NCBI GenBank assembly: GCA_030646655.1
Contig: JAUSLB010000249.1
Location: forward strand, 1-5,550
Source of the DNA: Deltaproteobacteria bacterium
GTDB lineage: Bacteria; Desulfobacterota; GWC2-55-46
Length of the DNA: 5,550 nt
Direction: 5' to 3'
Below the pieces are notes generated by a model. It was not told the origin of the DNA. It made no database searches and was given only the letters and a program-made list of their open reading frames with translations. A program made the position numbers and the translations under genes. The number at the start of each line of letters is the position of its first letter. Position 1 is the first letter of the stretch. Shown in pieces: positions 1 through 5,541 of the stretch.

Positions 1-209
1 ATAAAGTAAAAAATCTGCCCAAGGCGGACAGCAAGACCGAGCCCTCGAAAGACTCTCTTTCAAACGACGTGGTATCCGCTCTCGATAACCTCGGCTACAA
101 GAGCTCTCAGGCCGAAGAGGCAGTGAAAAAGGCAAAGGAAAAGATTGGTTCGCCGTTTGAGTTTGAGGAATTGTTTAAAGAGGCCCTCAAGCTCCTTGCG
201 AAAAAATAA
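1..209 (+). CDS. ruvA: Holliday junction branch migration protein RuvA, C-terminal part (5' end outside window)
   Basis: Reading codons from base 3 gives 68 residues ending at TAA 207-209. RuvA forms tetramers that hold the Holliday junction in a square-planar form and recruit the RuvB motor. The visible part is a charged, flexible linker (Lys/Ser/Asp-rich) followed by domain III, the small helical domain that contacts RuvB. It shows the typical pattern of a VVSALDNLGYKSSQAEEAV helix pair (about 23-41 residues into the fragment) and a final amphipathic helix ending in LLAKK. Domains I and II, which bind DNA, lie upstream of the window. The assignment rests on this domain III pattern and on ruvB starting 20 bases downstream, the standard ruvA-ruvB order. 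No frameshift is seen in the part present. Confidence 0.9.
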   Translation, partial: KVKNLPKADSKTEPSKDSLSNDVVSALDNLGYKSSQAEEAVKKAKEKIGSPFEFEELFKEALKLLAKK

Positions 210-229
210 CATTGGACAGGTTTTAATGT

Positions 230-1261
230 ATGGATGAGCGCGACATAGCGCCTTTAAAGCTGAAAGAGGACGAGGGCTTCGAGGCGACCCTCAGGCCCCG
301 CCTTATAAAAGACTTTATAGGCCAGGACAAGCTCAAGGAGAACCTTAAGGTCTTTGTTGAGGCTGCAAAGGCCCGGAATGAAGCGCTCGACCATGTGCTT
401 TTCTACGGCCCTCCGGGGCTCGGCAAGACCACGATGGCGAATATTATCGCAAATGAACTGGGCGCTCAGATCCGCTCCACCTCTGGCCCTGTGATTGAAA
501 AGGCAGGCGACCTGGCGGCGATACTAACCAACCTTGAGGAAAAGGACGTCCTTTTCATAGACGAGATACACAGGCTCTCAAGCGTGATAGAGGAGATACT
601 TTACCCCGCGATGGAGGACTACCATATCGATCTGATGATAGGGCAGGGGCCTTCGGCACGGTCGGTAAAGATCGAGATACCGAAGTTTACTTTGATAGGC
701 GCCACCACGAGGGCGGGGCTCCTTACCTCGCCTCTGCGGGACAGGTTCGGGGTCATCCTGAGGTTCGATTTTTACAGGCCAGAGGAGATAACTATTATCA
801 TCGAGAGGTCTTCCTCGATACTCGATATAGAGATTACGCCTGACGGGGCAATTGAAATAGCGGGAAGGTCGAGGGGGACGCCGAGGGTTGCTAACCGCCT
901 GCTGCGTAGAGTAAGGGACTTCGCGCAGGTAAAGGCAGGAGGGGTTATAACGAGGGATGTCGCGAATGAGGCCCTTGCCATGCTCGAGATAGACACGAAG
1001 GGCTTTGATAAGATGGACAGGCGCATACTCTTGACCATAATAGACAAGTTCGGAGGCGGGCCTGTGGGGGTCGAGTCATTGGCCTCGGCGCTCCACGAGG
1101 AGAAGGACGCGATAGAGGACTTATATGAACCGTATTTGATACAGGAAGGCTATCTTAACAGGACACCGAGGGGAAGGATAGCCACGGAGCTCGCCTACTG
1201 CCATGTGGGCAGGCCCTTCAGGCAGCAGGATTCAAAAACCCCTCAGGAGAAGCTCTTCTGA
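230..1261 (+). CDS. ruvB: Holliday junction branch migration ATPase RuvB
   Basis: This 343-residue protein is a full-length RuvB, the hexameric AAA+ motor that pumps DNA through the RuvA-bound Holliday junction during recombination and repair. Visible motifs in order: RuvB N-terminal signature [19 protein letters not shown] (about 21-39), Walker A GPPGLGKT (60-67), Walker B VLFIDEIH (107-114), sensor 1 GATTRAG (157-163), LRDRFG with the probable arginine finger R170 (169-174), sensor 2 [12 protein letters not shown] (216-227) and the C-terminal winged helix with the DNA-contacting RTPRGR motif (311-316). All key residues are present. The ATG at 230 is preceded by GGACAGG (214-220) at suitable spacing; an ATG at 226 is out of frame and stops at once. 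The gene follows ruvA by 20 bases, so the two are surely cotranscribed. Confidence 0.98.
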   Translation: MDERDIAPLKLKEDEGFEATLRPRLIKDFIGQDKLKENLKVFVEAAKARNEALDHVLFYGPPGLGKTTMANIIANELGAQIRSTSGPVIEKAGDLAAILTNLEEKDVLFIDEIHRLSSVIEEILYPAMEDYHIDLMIGQGPSARSVKIEIPKFTLIGATTRAGLLTSPLRDRFGVILRFDFYRPEEITIIIERSSSILDIEITPDGAIEIAGRSRGTPRVANRLLRRVRDFAQVKAGGVITRDVANEALAMLEIDTKGFDKMDRRILLTIIDKFGGGPVGVESLASALHEEKDAIEDLYEPYLIQEGYLNRTPRGRIATELAYCHVGRPFRQQDSKTPQEKLF

Positions 1262-1503
1262 AAATCAGGCCTGACCTTCTCCTTTGATTGTTGCTTTTTA
1301 GGCGGGATGAGATAAGCTTTATTTATCAGGTTGCTTCAAGCCGCAACCTGATAGGCAATACATGGAAGGATTGCTAAATTGCGAGACCGAAAAGTCGAGC
1401 AATTTGTAAGGTTTGGACGGAGGCAGTCCGGCCAAATCGTGGCTGAAAAAGTCCAGGACGGACTTTTTCAGCATCCTGTTAAGATGCTTCGCAAGGTTGA
1501 GAT
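1262..1503. other. Intergenic region ruvB-queH, mostly filled by repeat copy 1
   Basis: The 242-base gap has two parts. Bases 1262-1321 show no gene; a 10-base perfect palindrome TCAGGCCTGA lies at 1265-1274, four bases after the ruvB stop, but has no loop and no following T-tract, so it is not a convincing terminator. Bases 1322-1481 are repeat copy 1. The remaining 1482-1503 contains AAGGTTGAG (1493-1501) just before the queH start, which is at best a weak ribosome binding site. Confidence 0.7.
1322..1481 (+). repeat. Intergenic structured repeat, copy 1 (five hairpins, MITE-like ends)
   Basis: This block aligns without gaps to 3938-4097, differing at 1326, 1354, 1360, 1375, 1412, 1422, 1423, 1426, 1441 and 1477 (10 of 160). 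Five hairpins follow one another: H1 1324-1334/1343-1353 (11 bp); H2 1355-1361/1368-1374 (one mismatch); H3 1376-1387/1394-1405, with a tandem G.A/A.G pair between a 7 bp and a 3 bp helix; H4 1410-1416/1432-1438 plus inner 1418-1421/1427-1430; H5 1442-1454/1460-1472, a perfect 13 bp stem with loop AGGAC. The ends form imperfect inverted repeats (1323-1335 versus 1470-1482, 11 of 13 matching) and the identity block is bounded by TTA at 1323-1325 and 1479-1481. It may be a non-autonomous mobile element, a structured leader RNA, or both. No transposase is present. Orientation is given relative to copy 2. Confidence 0.9.
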
Positions 1504-1507
1504 ATGA
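1379..1507 (+). CDS. Possible 42-residue leader ORF inside repeat copy 1, overlapping the queH start (doubtful)
   Basis: A TTG at 1379, preceded by GGAAGGA (1364-1370, eight bases before it), opens a 42-codon frame ending in TGA 1505-1507. That stop overlaps the queH start codon as ATGA, the classic arrangement for translational coupling. The first 36 codons match the frame that opens at TTG 3995 in copy 2 and runs into the radical SAM gene; the peptides differ at four positions over this stretch. Against a real gene: the start is TTG, codons are forced by hairpins, and only two of the six base changes between the copies within this frame are silent. It may only be a by-product of the repeat. 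Confidence 0.15.
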   Translation: MRDRKVEQFVRFGRRQSGQIVAEKVQDGLFQHPVKMLRKVEI

Positions 1508-2163
1508 AAGGGGTTTTTGAGGCTGAAAACCTCGCAATAAACAGCGCCTCGCCGGAACCGGATCCGCAGAAAAGACCTGCCAGCATCCTCGTGCATGCGT
1601 GCTGCGGGCCCTGCTCGATAATCCCGCTTAAGACCCTTCTAAAAGGAGAGGCTCAAGTCTCGGGCTTTTTTTATAACCCCAATATCCACCCCTATTCAGA
1701 GTTTAAAAAAAGGCTCGAAGCCGTAAAGACGCTCGCCGGATACCTCTCGGTGGATGTCATCTGTAACGATGACTACAGGCCGTCGGGGTTTATAAATGGC
1801 ATGAAAGCGTCCGTAAGCCCCGGTTTGAGATACCCTCAAAAGGGCGAGAGGTGCTCATACTGCTATCTGGTAAGGCTTGAGGAGACGGCCAAGGCAGCGA
1901 AGGCGAACGGGTTTGACGCGTTCTCGTCGTCTCTGCTTTACAGCAAATATCAGGACCATGAGGAGGTAAAAAGGCTCGGGGTTGACCTTGGGGAAAAATA
2001 CGGCATAATCTTCTACTATGAGGACTTCAGGGCCTTCTGGCAGGAGGGGGTGGAGGAATCGAGGAATATGGGCCTCTACAGGCAGAAGTACTGCGGCTGC
2101 ATCTATAGCAGGCTTGAGAGGCATTCGGAAAAAAACAAGGCAAGAAAAGCTGTTGCAGGCTGA
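1504..2163 (+). CDS. queH: Epoxyqueuosine reductase QueH
   Basis: This 219-residue protein belongs to the QueH family (formerly DUF208, COG1636), the cobalamin-independent enzyme that reduces epoxyqueuosine to queuosine at position 34 of tRNAs with GUN anticodons; it is unrelated in sequence to QueG. Visible signatures: HACCGPC (31-37) after a beta strand, FYNPNIHPYSEF (56-67), the ERCSYCYLVRLEETA block with C117 and C120, SSLLYSKYQDHEEV (142-155) and YRQKYCGCIYS with C197 and C199 (192-202). Work on the family describes a [4Fe-4S] cluster and a second metal site; which cysteine serves which is not decidable here. About 28 residues precede the first conserved strand, longer than usual, but no better in-frame start exists before it. 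mat follows 27 bases downstream. Queuosine genes next to ruvAB are a common bacterial arrangement. Confidence 0.93.
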   Translation: MKGVFEAENLAINSASPEPDPQKRPASILVHACCGPCSIIPLKTLLKGEAQVSGFFYNPNIHPYSEFKKRLEAVKTLAGYLSVDVICNDDYRPSGFINGMKASVSPGLRYPQKGERCSYCYLVRLEETAKAAKANGFDAFSSSLLYSKYQDHEEVKRLGVDLGEKYGIIFYYEDFRAFWQEGVEESRNMGLYRQKYCGCIYSRLERHSEKNKARKAVAG

Positions 2164-2190
2164 ATTTAAGGCCGCTCCCTAAGAAATCCC

Positions 2191-3396
2191 GTGCAGAAGA
2201 TAGCCATTGAGATATTGAAAAACACGCCTGTCCCCGAGCAGGCCGTGGAGATAGTCGAAAGGAAGGGGACAGGGCATCCGGACTATATATGCGACGCCGT
2301 GATGGACAGGATCTCCGTGGCCTTAAGCAGGGAGTACAAAAAAAGGTTCGGGCAGGTGCTCCATCATAATATAGACAAGGGCCTGTTAGTGGCCGGGCAG
2401 GTAGAGAAGACCTTCGGAGGCGGCCGGGTAATAAAGCCGATGGAGTTTATAATAGGCGACAGGGCGACCTTCGTAGCTGGAAAAGAAAGGATACCTGTAG
2501 TTGAAATAGCGGAAAAAACAGTTAGGACTTGGCTTGGAGAAAACCTGCCGCGCTTGGACCCGAAAAAAGACGTAAAGATAAGGGTAGTCCTCCAGCCGGG
2601 GTCAGTCGAGCTATCGGACATATTCAGCAGGAAAGGCAAGATGAAAGGGGCGAACGACACCTCCGCGGCAGTCGGCTACGCCCCGATGACGCCCACGGAG
2701 AAGGCGGTATTCGAGACTGAGCGGTTCATAAATTCCCCTGCGTTTAAGATCGAGTTTCCAGAGGCGGGCGAGGATGTGAAGGTCATGGGCATAAGGAGAA
2801 ATAAGGATCTTGATGTTACTGTCGCCTGCCCCCTGTCGGCAAGGCTCATTAAAAGCGAAAAAGACTACTTTAGAAGAAAAAAGGCGATAAAAGACTCTCT
2901 TTCGACCTTCCTCTCCAAATTCCCTTTCAATAATATAACGGTCAATTTCAATACCCTCGATATGAAAGGCCACGGCGTAAGCGGCGTTTATCTGACGCTC
3001 CTCGGCACATCCGCAGAGGACGCGGATTCCGGGCAGGTCGGCAGGGGCAACAGGGTGAACGGGGTAATCTCCTTAAACAGGCCTATGGGCACCGAGGCGG
3101 CGGCAGGCAAGAACCCCGTAAGCCATGTGGGCAAGATATATACTGTGCTGGCGTTCCAGATGGCTAACGAGCTTTATAAGAGGATACCGGGCATAAAAGA
3201 GGTCTATGTCTGGTTGTTGAGCCAGATAGGCTCTCCTATAAACGAGCCCAAGCAGGTCTATGTGAACATAATCCCCGGAAAGAGGATAGATGAGAAGGCG
3301 GTAAGGAAGAACGTATCGCTTATACTCGATGAGCTCCTCTCAGGCATAGCCGCCTTTACGGACGAGCTTTCGAGGGGGGAGCACCCGGTCTGCTGA
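2191..3396 (+). CDS. mat: S-adenosylmethionine synthetase, archaeal type (methionine adenosyltransferase)
   Basis: This 401-residue protein converts methionine and ATP to S-adenosylmethionine, phosphate and diphosphate in the cytoplasm. It belongs to the archaeal-type family (PF01941, COG1812), not the usual bacterial MetK family. Signatures: VEIVERKGTGHPDYICD (19-35), HHNIDKGLL (58-66), SVELSDIF (138-145), ANDTSAAVGYAPMTPTE (154-170), and GRGNRVNGVISLNRPMG with the following AAAGKNPVSHVGKIY (285-317), then SQIGSPINEP (344-353). Length matches the family's roughly 400 residues. The start is GTG at 2191, chosen because the N-terminus then fits the family; no clear Shine-Dalgarno lies before it, so translation may be coupled to queH, which ends 27 bases upstream. 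The DksA-like gene follows after 43 bases. The family is known from scattered bacterial lineages, presumably by old transfer; base composition here resembles the neighbours. Confidence 0.95.
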   Translation: MQKIAIEILKNTPVPEQAVEIVERKGTGHPDYICDAVMDRISVALSREYKKRFGQVLHHNIDKGLLVAGQVEKTFGGGRVIKPMEFIIGDRATFVAGKERIPVVEIAEKTVRTWLGENLPRLDPKKDVKIRVVLQPGSVELSDIFSRKGKMKGANDTSAAVGYAPMTPTEKAVFETERFINSPAFKIEFPEAGEDVKVMGIRRNKDLDVTVACPLSARLIKSEKDYFRRKKAIKDSLSTFLSKFPFNNITVNFNTLDMKGHGVSGVYLTLLGTSAEDADSGQVGRGNRVNGVISLNRPMGTEAAAGKNPVSHVGKIYTVLAFQMANELYKRIPGIKEVYVWLLSQIGSPINEPKQVYVNIIPGKRIDEKAVRKNVSLILDELLSGIAAFTDELSRGEHPVC

Positions 3397-3427
3397 ATGG
3401 ATGGGCCTTTAAGGCTTATTTATCATT

Positions 3428-3434
3428 AAGGAGG
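3428..3434 (+). promoter_or_regulatory. Strong Shine-Dalgarno for the DksA-like gene
   Basis: AAGGAGG, a full match to the anti-Shine-Dalgarno core, lies five bases before the ATG at 3440 and fixes that start. It is clearly the best ribosome binding site in the window; mat and the radical SAM gene have none as good. Confidence 0.85.
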
Positions 3435-3439
3435 TAGCA

Positions 3440-3820
3440 ATGCTCGTGAATAATTCGGTACGCGAGAAGAGGCTTAAAAAGACGCTCTTGGACAGGAAGC
3501 GGAAGATGTGGAACGATTTAAGGGACGAGCTCTTCCGTAAGCTCGGCAAGGAATATAATACCCAGTTCGACAACCCCCATGACATAGAGGAGCTTGCGAT
3601 AATAGATATGCTCGAAGACACGGGCATAGCCGTCGTTGATATAAGGCGCGAGGAGCTTGAGCAGATGGACACGGCATTAAGGAAGCTCGATGACGGCACA
3701 TACGGCGCCTGCGGTGATTGCGGAGAGGAGATAGAGGAAGAAAGGCTGAAGGTGATGCCGTTCGCCGAGTATTGCCTCAGGTGTCAGGCAGGGAAAGAGT
3801 TCAAAAAACCCACCTTATAG
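3440..3820 (+). CDS. DksA/TraR family C4-type zinc-finger protein
   Basis: This 126-residue protein has the DksA/TraR layout: an N-terminal helical part (about 5-85) forming a probable coiled-coil hairpin that would enter the RNA polymerase secondary channel, then a C4 zinc finger. The zinc ligands are C91 and C94 (YGACGDCGEEI) and C112 and C115 (YCLRCQ), with 17 residues between pairs. Family members modulate transcription initiation, often with ppGpp. It is shorter than E. coli DksA (151 residues). The coiled-coil tip motif DxxDxA of true DksA is not intact: the matching place appears to be NPHDIE (45-50), keeping only the second Asp. It may therefore be a DksA-like paralogue with other behaviour, so no gene symbol is given. 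It is probably the last gene of the queH-mat transcript, since a hairpin and a new promoter follow. Confidence 0.9.
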   Translation: MLVNNSVREKRLKKTLLDRKRKMWNDLRDELFRKLGKEYNTQFDNPHDIEELAIIDMLEDTGIAVVDIRREELEQMDTALRKLDDGTYGACGDCGEEIEEERLKVMPFAEYCLRCQAGKEFKKPTL

Positions 3821-3937
3821 AATGGCCTATAAAGGATTTGTTTTAAAAATCCCCTCTGAAACCCTATACCCTTCCGTGATATAATGGAAAAATCCAGATA
3901 ACCCTTTGATTTTAAATATATAACAGGGGTTAGTGTT
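3821..3937. other. Intergenic region between the DksA-like gene and repeat copy 2
   Basis: This AT-rich stretch shows no credible gene. It holds two weak hairpins (3815-3820/3827-3832 and 3834-3839/3847-3852, six pairs each, no T-tract after either), a good extended -10 promoter (3856-3885) and a hairpin followed by a T-tract (3899-3940). Repeat copy 2 starts where it ends, so the gap from 3821 to the probable start at 4100 is fully accounted for. Confidence 0.6.
3856..3885 (+). promoter_or_regulatory. Probable sigma-70 promoter with extended -10
   Basis: TGATATAAT at 3877-3885 is a perfect -10 (TATAAT, 3880-3885) with the TGn extension. CTGAAA at 3856-3861 matches four of six bases of the -35 consensus with an 18-base spacer. 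Transcription would start near 3892 and run through repeat copy 2 into the radical SAM and Nudix genes, giving a leader of about 200 bases. It is a motif match only. Confidence 0.45.
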
Positions 3938-3940
3938 TTT
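3899..3940 (+). terminator. Possible intrinsic terminator or attenuator
   Basis: TAACCC (3899-3904) pairs with GGGTTA (3927-3932), extendable by a G.U and an A-T pair, and is followed by GTGTTTTT (3933-3940). The roughly 18-22 base loop is large, so the hairpin is weak. It could end the queH-mat-DksA transcript or, lying just after the predicted start near 3892, attenuate the downstream transcript. Confidence 0.3.
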
Positions 3941-4097
3941 AGCAGGTTGCTTCAAGCCGCAACCTGATACGCAATCCATGGAAGGATTGCCAAATTGCGA
4001 GACCGAAAAGTCGAGCAATTTGTAAGGATTGGACGGATTCACTCCGGCCAAATCGTTGCTGAAAAAGTCCAGGACGGACTTTTTCAGCATCCCGTTA
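3938..4097 (+). repeat. Intergenic structured repeat, copy 2 (five hairpins)
   Basis: This is the gap-free second copy of 1322-1481. Its hairpins: H1 3943-3950/3959-3966 (8 bp); H2 3971-3977/3984-3990 (7 bp, perfect here); H3 3992-4003/4010-4021 with tandem G.A pairs, identical to copy 1; H4 4026-4032/4048-4054 with one A.A mismatch, inner 4034-4037/4043-4046; H5 4057-4070/4076-4089 (14 bp, one pair longer than in copy 1). Three of the ten differences sit in the five-base loop of H4, whose stem is unchanged. Terminal inverted repeats are weaker than in copy 1 (9 of 13). The copy ends two bases before the probable ATG of the radical SAM gene, so H5 lies where a ribosome binding site would be expected. 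Confidence 0.9.
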
Positions 4098-4099
4098 GT

Positions 4100-5011
4100 A
4101 TGGGCATCCGTCCGGGCTACATAAGGCTCTACGAGACAGGCGAGCTTTTCCAGAGGATATCTTCCTTAAGGGAGACCCTTAACAACTGCTCTTTATGCCC
4201 GCGCAGGTGCGGGGCCGGCCGCCTGAACGGGGAGAGGGGCGTATGCAGGGCAGGCCGCCTGCCCTTTGTCTCAGCCGCGCACCCTCACTTCGGGGAAGAG
4301 CCTCCGCTCGCGGGGTTTGGCGGCAGCGGCACGATATTTTTGACCTACTGCAACTTAAGGTGCATATTCTGCCAGAACTATGATATAAGCCATACGGGCA
4401 CGGGGAGGGAGACCTCCGTAGAGGAGCTCTCTTCCATGATGGTAAGCCTCCAGAGGCAGGGCTGCCATAACATAAACTTCGTTACCCCCACCCATCAGAT
4501 AGCCGCCATTGTTGAGGCCCTTCCGGGGGCCATAGCCACGGGCCTCGAGGTCCCGCTGGTGTATAACTGCGGGGGTTACGAGGAGGCAGGGACGATAAAG
4601 CTCCTCGACGGCATATTCGATATCTATATGCCTGATATAAAGTACTCTGATAACAGGATAGCCCTTGAGCTATCCGGCGCCCCCGATTATTTTGACGCCG
4701 CAAAAGCGGCTGTCCTGGAGATGCACAGGCAGGTAGGCGACCTCGCAGTAGATAAGAACGGCATAGCCCGTAAAGGCTTGATTGTAAGGCATCTGGTATT
4801 ACCCGGAGGGGCCTCGGGCACGAGGGAAGTGATGAGGTTCATAGCAAGGGAGGTCTCTCCCGATACTTATGTGAACATAATGGACCAGTACAGGCCTGCC
4901 TACAGGGCGTACGAGGATGAGAGGGTCTCCCGCCGTATTACCGTAAAGGAATTCGAAGAGGCGGTCGAGATAGCGAGGTATGAGGGGCTTAGGAGGGTTG
5001 AGGGGGCCTAA
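4100..5011 (+). CDS. PflX-type radical SAM protein (COG1313, pyruvate formate-lyase activating enzyme-like)
   Basis: From ATG 4100 this is a 303-residue radical SAM enzyme. The catalytic CX3CX2C motif is CNLRCIFC (C84, C88, C91), which binds the [4Fe-4S] cluster that cleaves SAM. A second cysteine set lies before it: CSLCPRRC and GVC (C30, C33, C37, C49). Other family blocks are GFGGSGTIFLTYC (72-84), NFVTPTHQ (126-133), PLVYNCGGY (152-160), DIYMPDIKY (174-182), RHLVLPGG (230-237) and MDQYRPAY (261-268). COG1313 is named for resemblance to glycyl-radical activases; its real substrate is generally unknown. The N-terminus at 4100 fits the family, but no Shine-Dalgarno precedes it. The frame stays open upstream to TTG 3995 in the repeat, which has GGAAGGA at good spacing and would add 35 residues, giving 338. 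A Nudix gene follows after 19 bases. Confidence 0.88.
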   Translation: MGIRPGYIRLYETGELFQRISSLRETLNNCSLCPRRCGAGRLNGERGVCRAGRLPFVSAAHPHFGEEPPLAGFGGSGTIFLTYCNLRCIFCQNYDISHTGTGRETSVEELSSMMVSLQRQGCHNINFVTPTHQIAAIVEALPGAIATGLEVPLVYNCGGYEEAGTIKLLDGIFDIYMPDIKYSDNRIALELSGAPDYFDAAKAAVLEMHRQVGDLAVDKNGIARKGLIVRHLVLPGGASGTREVMRFIAREVSPDTYVNIMDQYRPAYRAYEDERVSRRITVKEFEEAVEIARYEGLRRVEGA

Positions 5012-5030
5012 ACCGTAAGAGCGGGAGCCT

Positions 5031-5486
5031 ATGGATACAGAAAGACAGATCTCAGCCGGAGGGGTCGTCTTCAGGCGAAAGGATAGCGGAATAGAGGCCG
5101 CCCTCATCTCCATGAAAGGCGGCAAGGTATGGGCCCTTCCAAAGGGGCTCGCTGAAAAGGGCGAGAGCCTGGCCCGGACAGCCCACAGGGAGGTTAAGGA
5201 AGAGACCGGCTTAGATGGCAGGATAATCGATAAGATCGGGCATATAGAGTATTTCTTCTCCCTTAAAGAAGAGGAGGGGACAAAGAGGTATTTTAAGATA
5301 GTCTATTTTTTCCTTATGGAATACACGGGCGGCAGCGTCGAGGACCACGACTCGGAGGTCGATGAGTGCAGGTGGTTCCCGATAGAAGAGGCGGTAAAAC
5401 TGATGAGGTATGAGGATGAGAAGGAGATACTGAAGAAGGCTAAAAAGATGGTAAAGAAGATGGAAAAAAGGCCGAAAGAAGGGTAA
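5031..5486 (+). CDS. Nudix hydrolase (MutT/Ap4A hydrolase-like)
   Basis: This 151-residue protein carries a perfect Nudix box GX5EX7REUXEEXGU at residues 39-61 (G39, E45, R53, E54, E57, E58, G60), the Mg-binding loop-helix that hydrolyses nucleoside diphosphates linked to another moiety. The preceding strand WALPKG (34-39) and the following KGE are like the WxLPKGxxExGE pattern of diadenosine polyphosphate and diphosphoinositol hydrolases, so a dinucleoside polyphosphate or a damaged nucleotide is a reasonable substrate guess, not more. The N-terminal SAGGVVFRR strand (8-16) and the late ECRWFPIEEAVKLM segment (112-125) are typical of the fold. The tail from 128 is a Lys/Glu-rich helix. The ATG at 5031 follows GGGAG (5023-5027) closely. 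It lies 19 bases after the radical SAM gene and is probably cotranscribed with it. Confidence 0.9.
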   Translation: MDTERQISAGGVVFRRKDSGIEAALISMKGGKVWALPKGLAEKGESLARTAHREVKEETGLDGRIIDKIGHIEYFFSLKEEEGTKRYFKIVYFFLMEYTGGSVEDHDSEVDECRWFPIEEAVKLMRYEDEKEILKKAKKMVKKMEKRPKEG

Positions 5487-5528
5487 AAAGTTCGGCTTGT
5501 CATTTGGTTTATTTTGCGTTATTTTAAT

Positions 5529-5541
5529 CCCTCATTGAGGG
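5529..5541 (+). other. Short hairpin downstream of the Nudix gene
   Basis: CCCTC (5529-5533) pairs with GAGGG (5537-5541) over a three-base loop. It lies 42 bases after the Nudix stop in AT-rich DNA. No T-tract follows within the window, so a terminator role is unproven. The rest of 5487-5550 shows no gene. Confidence 0.35.

Noticed and set aside
1284..1316. Promoter before repeat copy 1 (TTGATT at 1284-1289 with GATAAG at 1311-1316).
   Set aside because: The spacer is 21 bases and the -10 match is poor.
1319..1537. Minus-strand frame whose product shares about 50 residues (starting MLKKSVLDFF) with the minus-strand frame at 3827-4090.
   Set aside because: The shared part is only the repeat read backwards. 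All nine base changes between the copies within it alter the amino acid and none is silent, which argues against selection on a protein.
2164..2190. Possible SAM riboswitch before the SAM synthetase gene.
   Set aside because: Only 27 bases separate queH from mat, too short for any SAM riboswitch class.
1322..4097. The two repeats as a CRISPR array or as ends of a composite transposon.
   Set aside because: The units are 160 bases long and 2.6 kb apart in direct orientation, and the genes between them are ordinary housekeeping genes without a transposase.
4195..4383. Other overlapping open frames within the radical SAM, mat and ruvB genes.
   Set aside because: Their products are low-complexity or Arg/Pro-rich, they lack ribosome binding sites, and they lie inside genes with clear family motifs.
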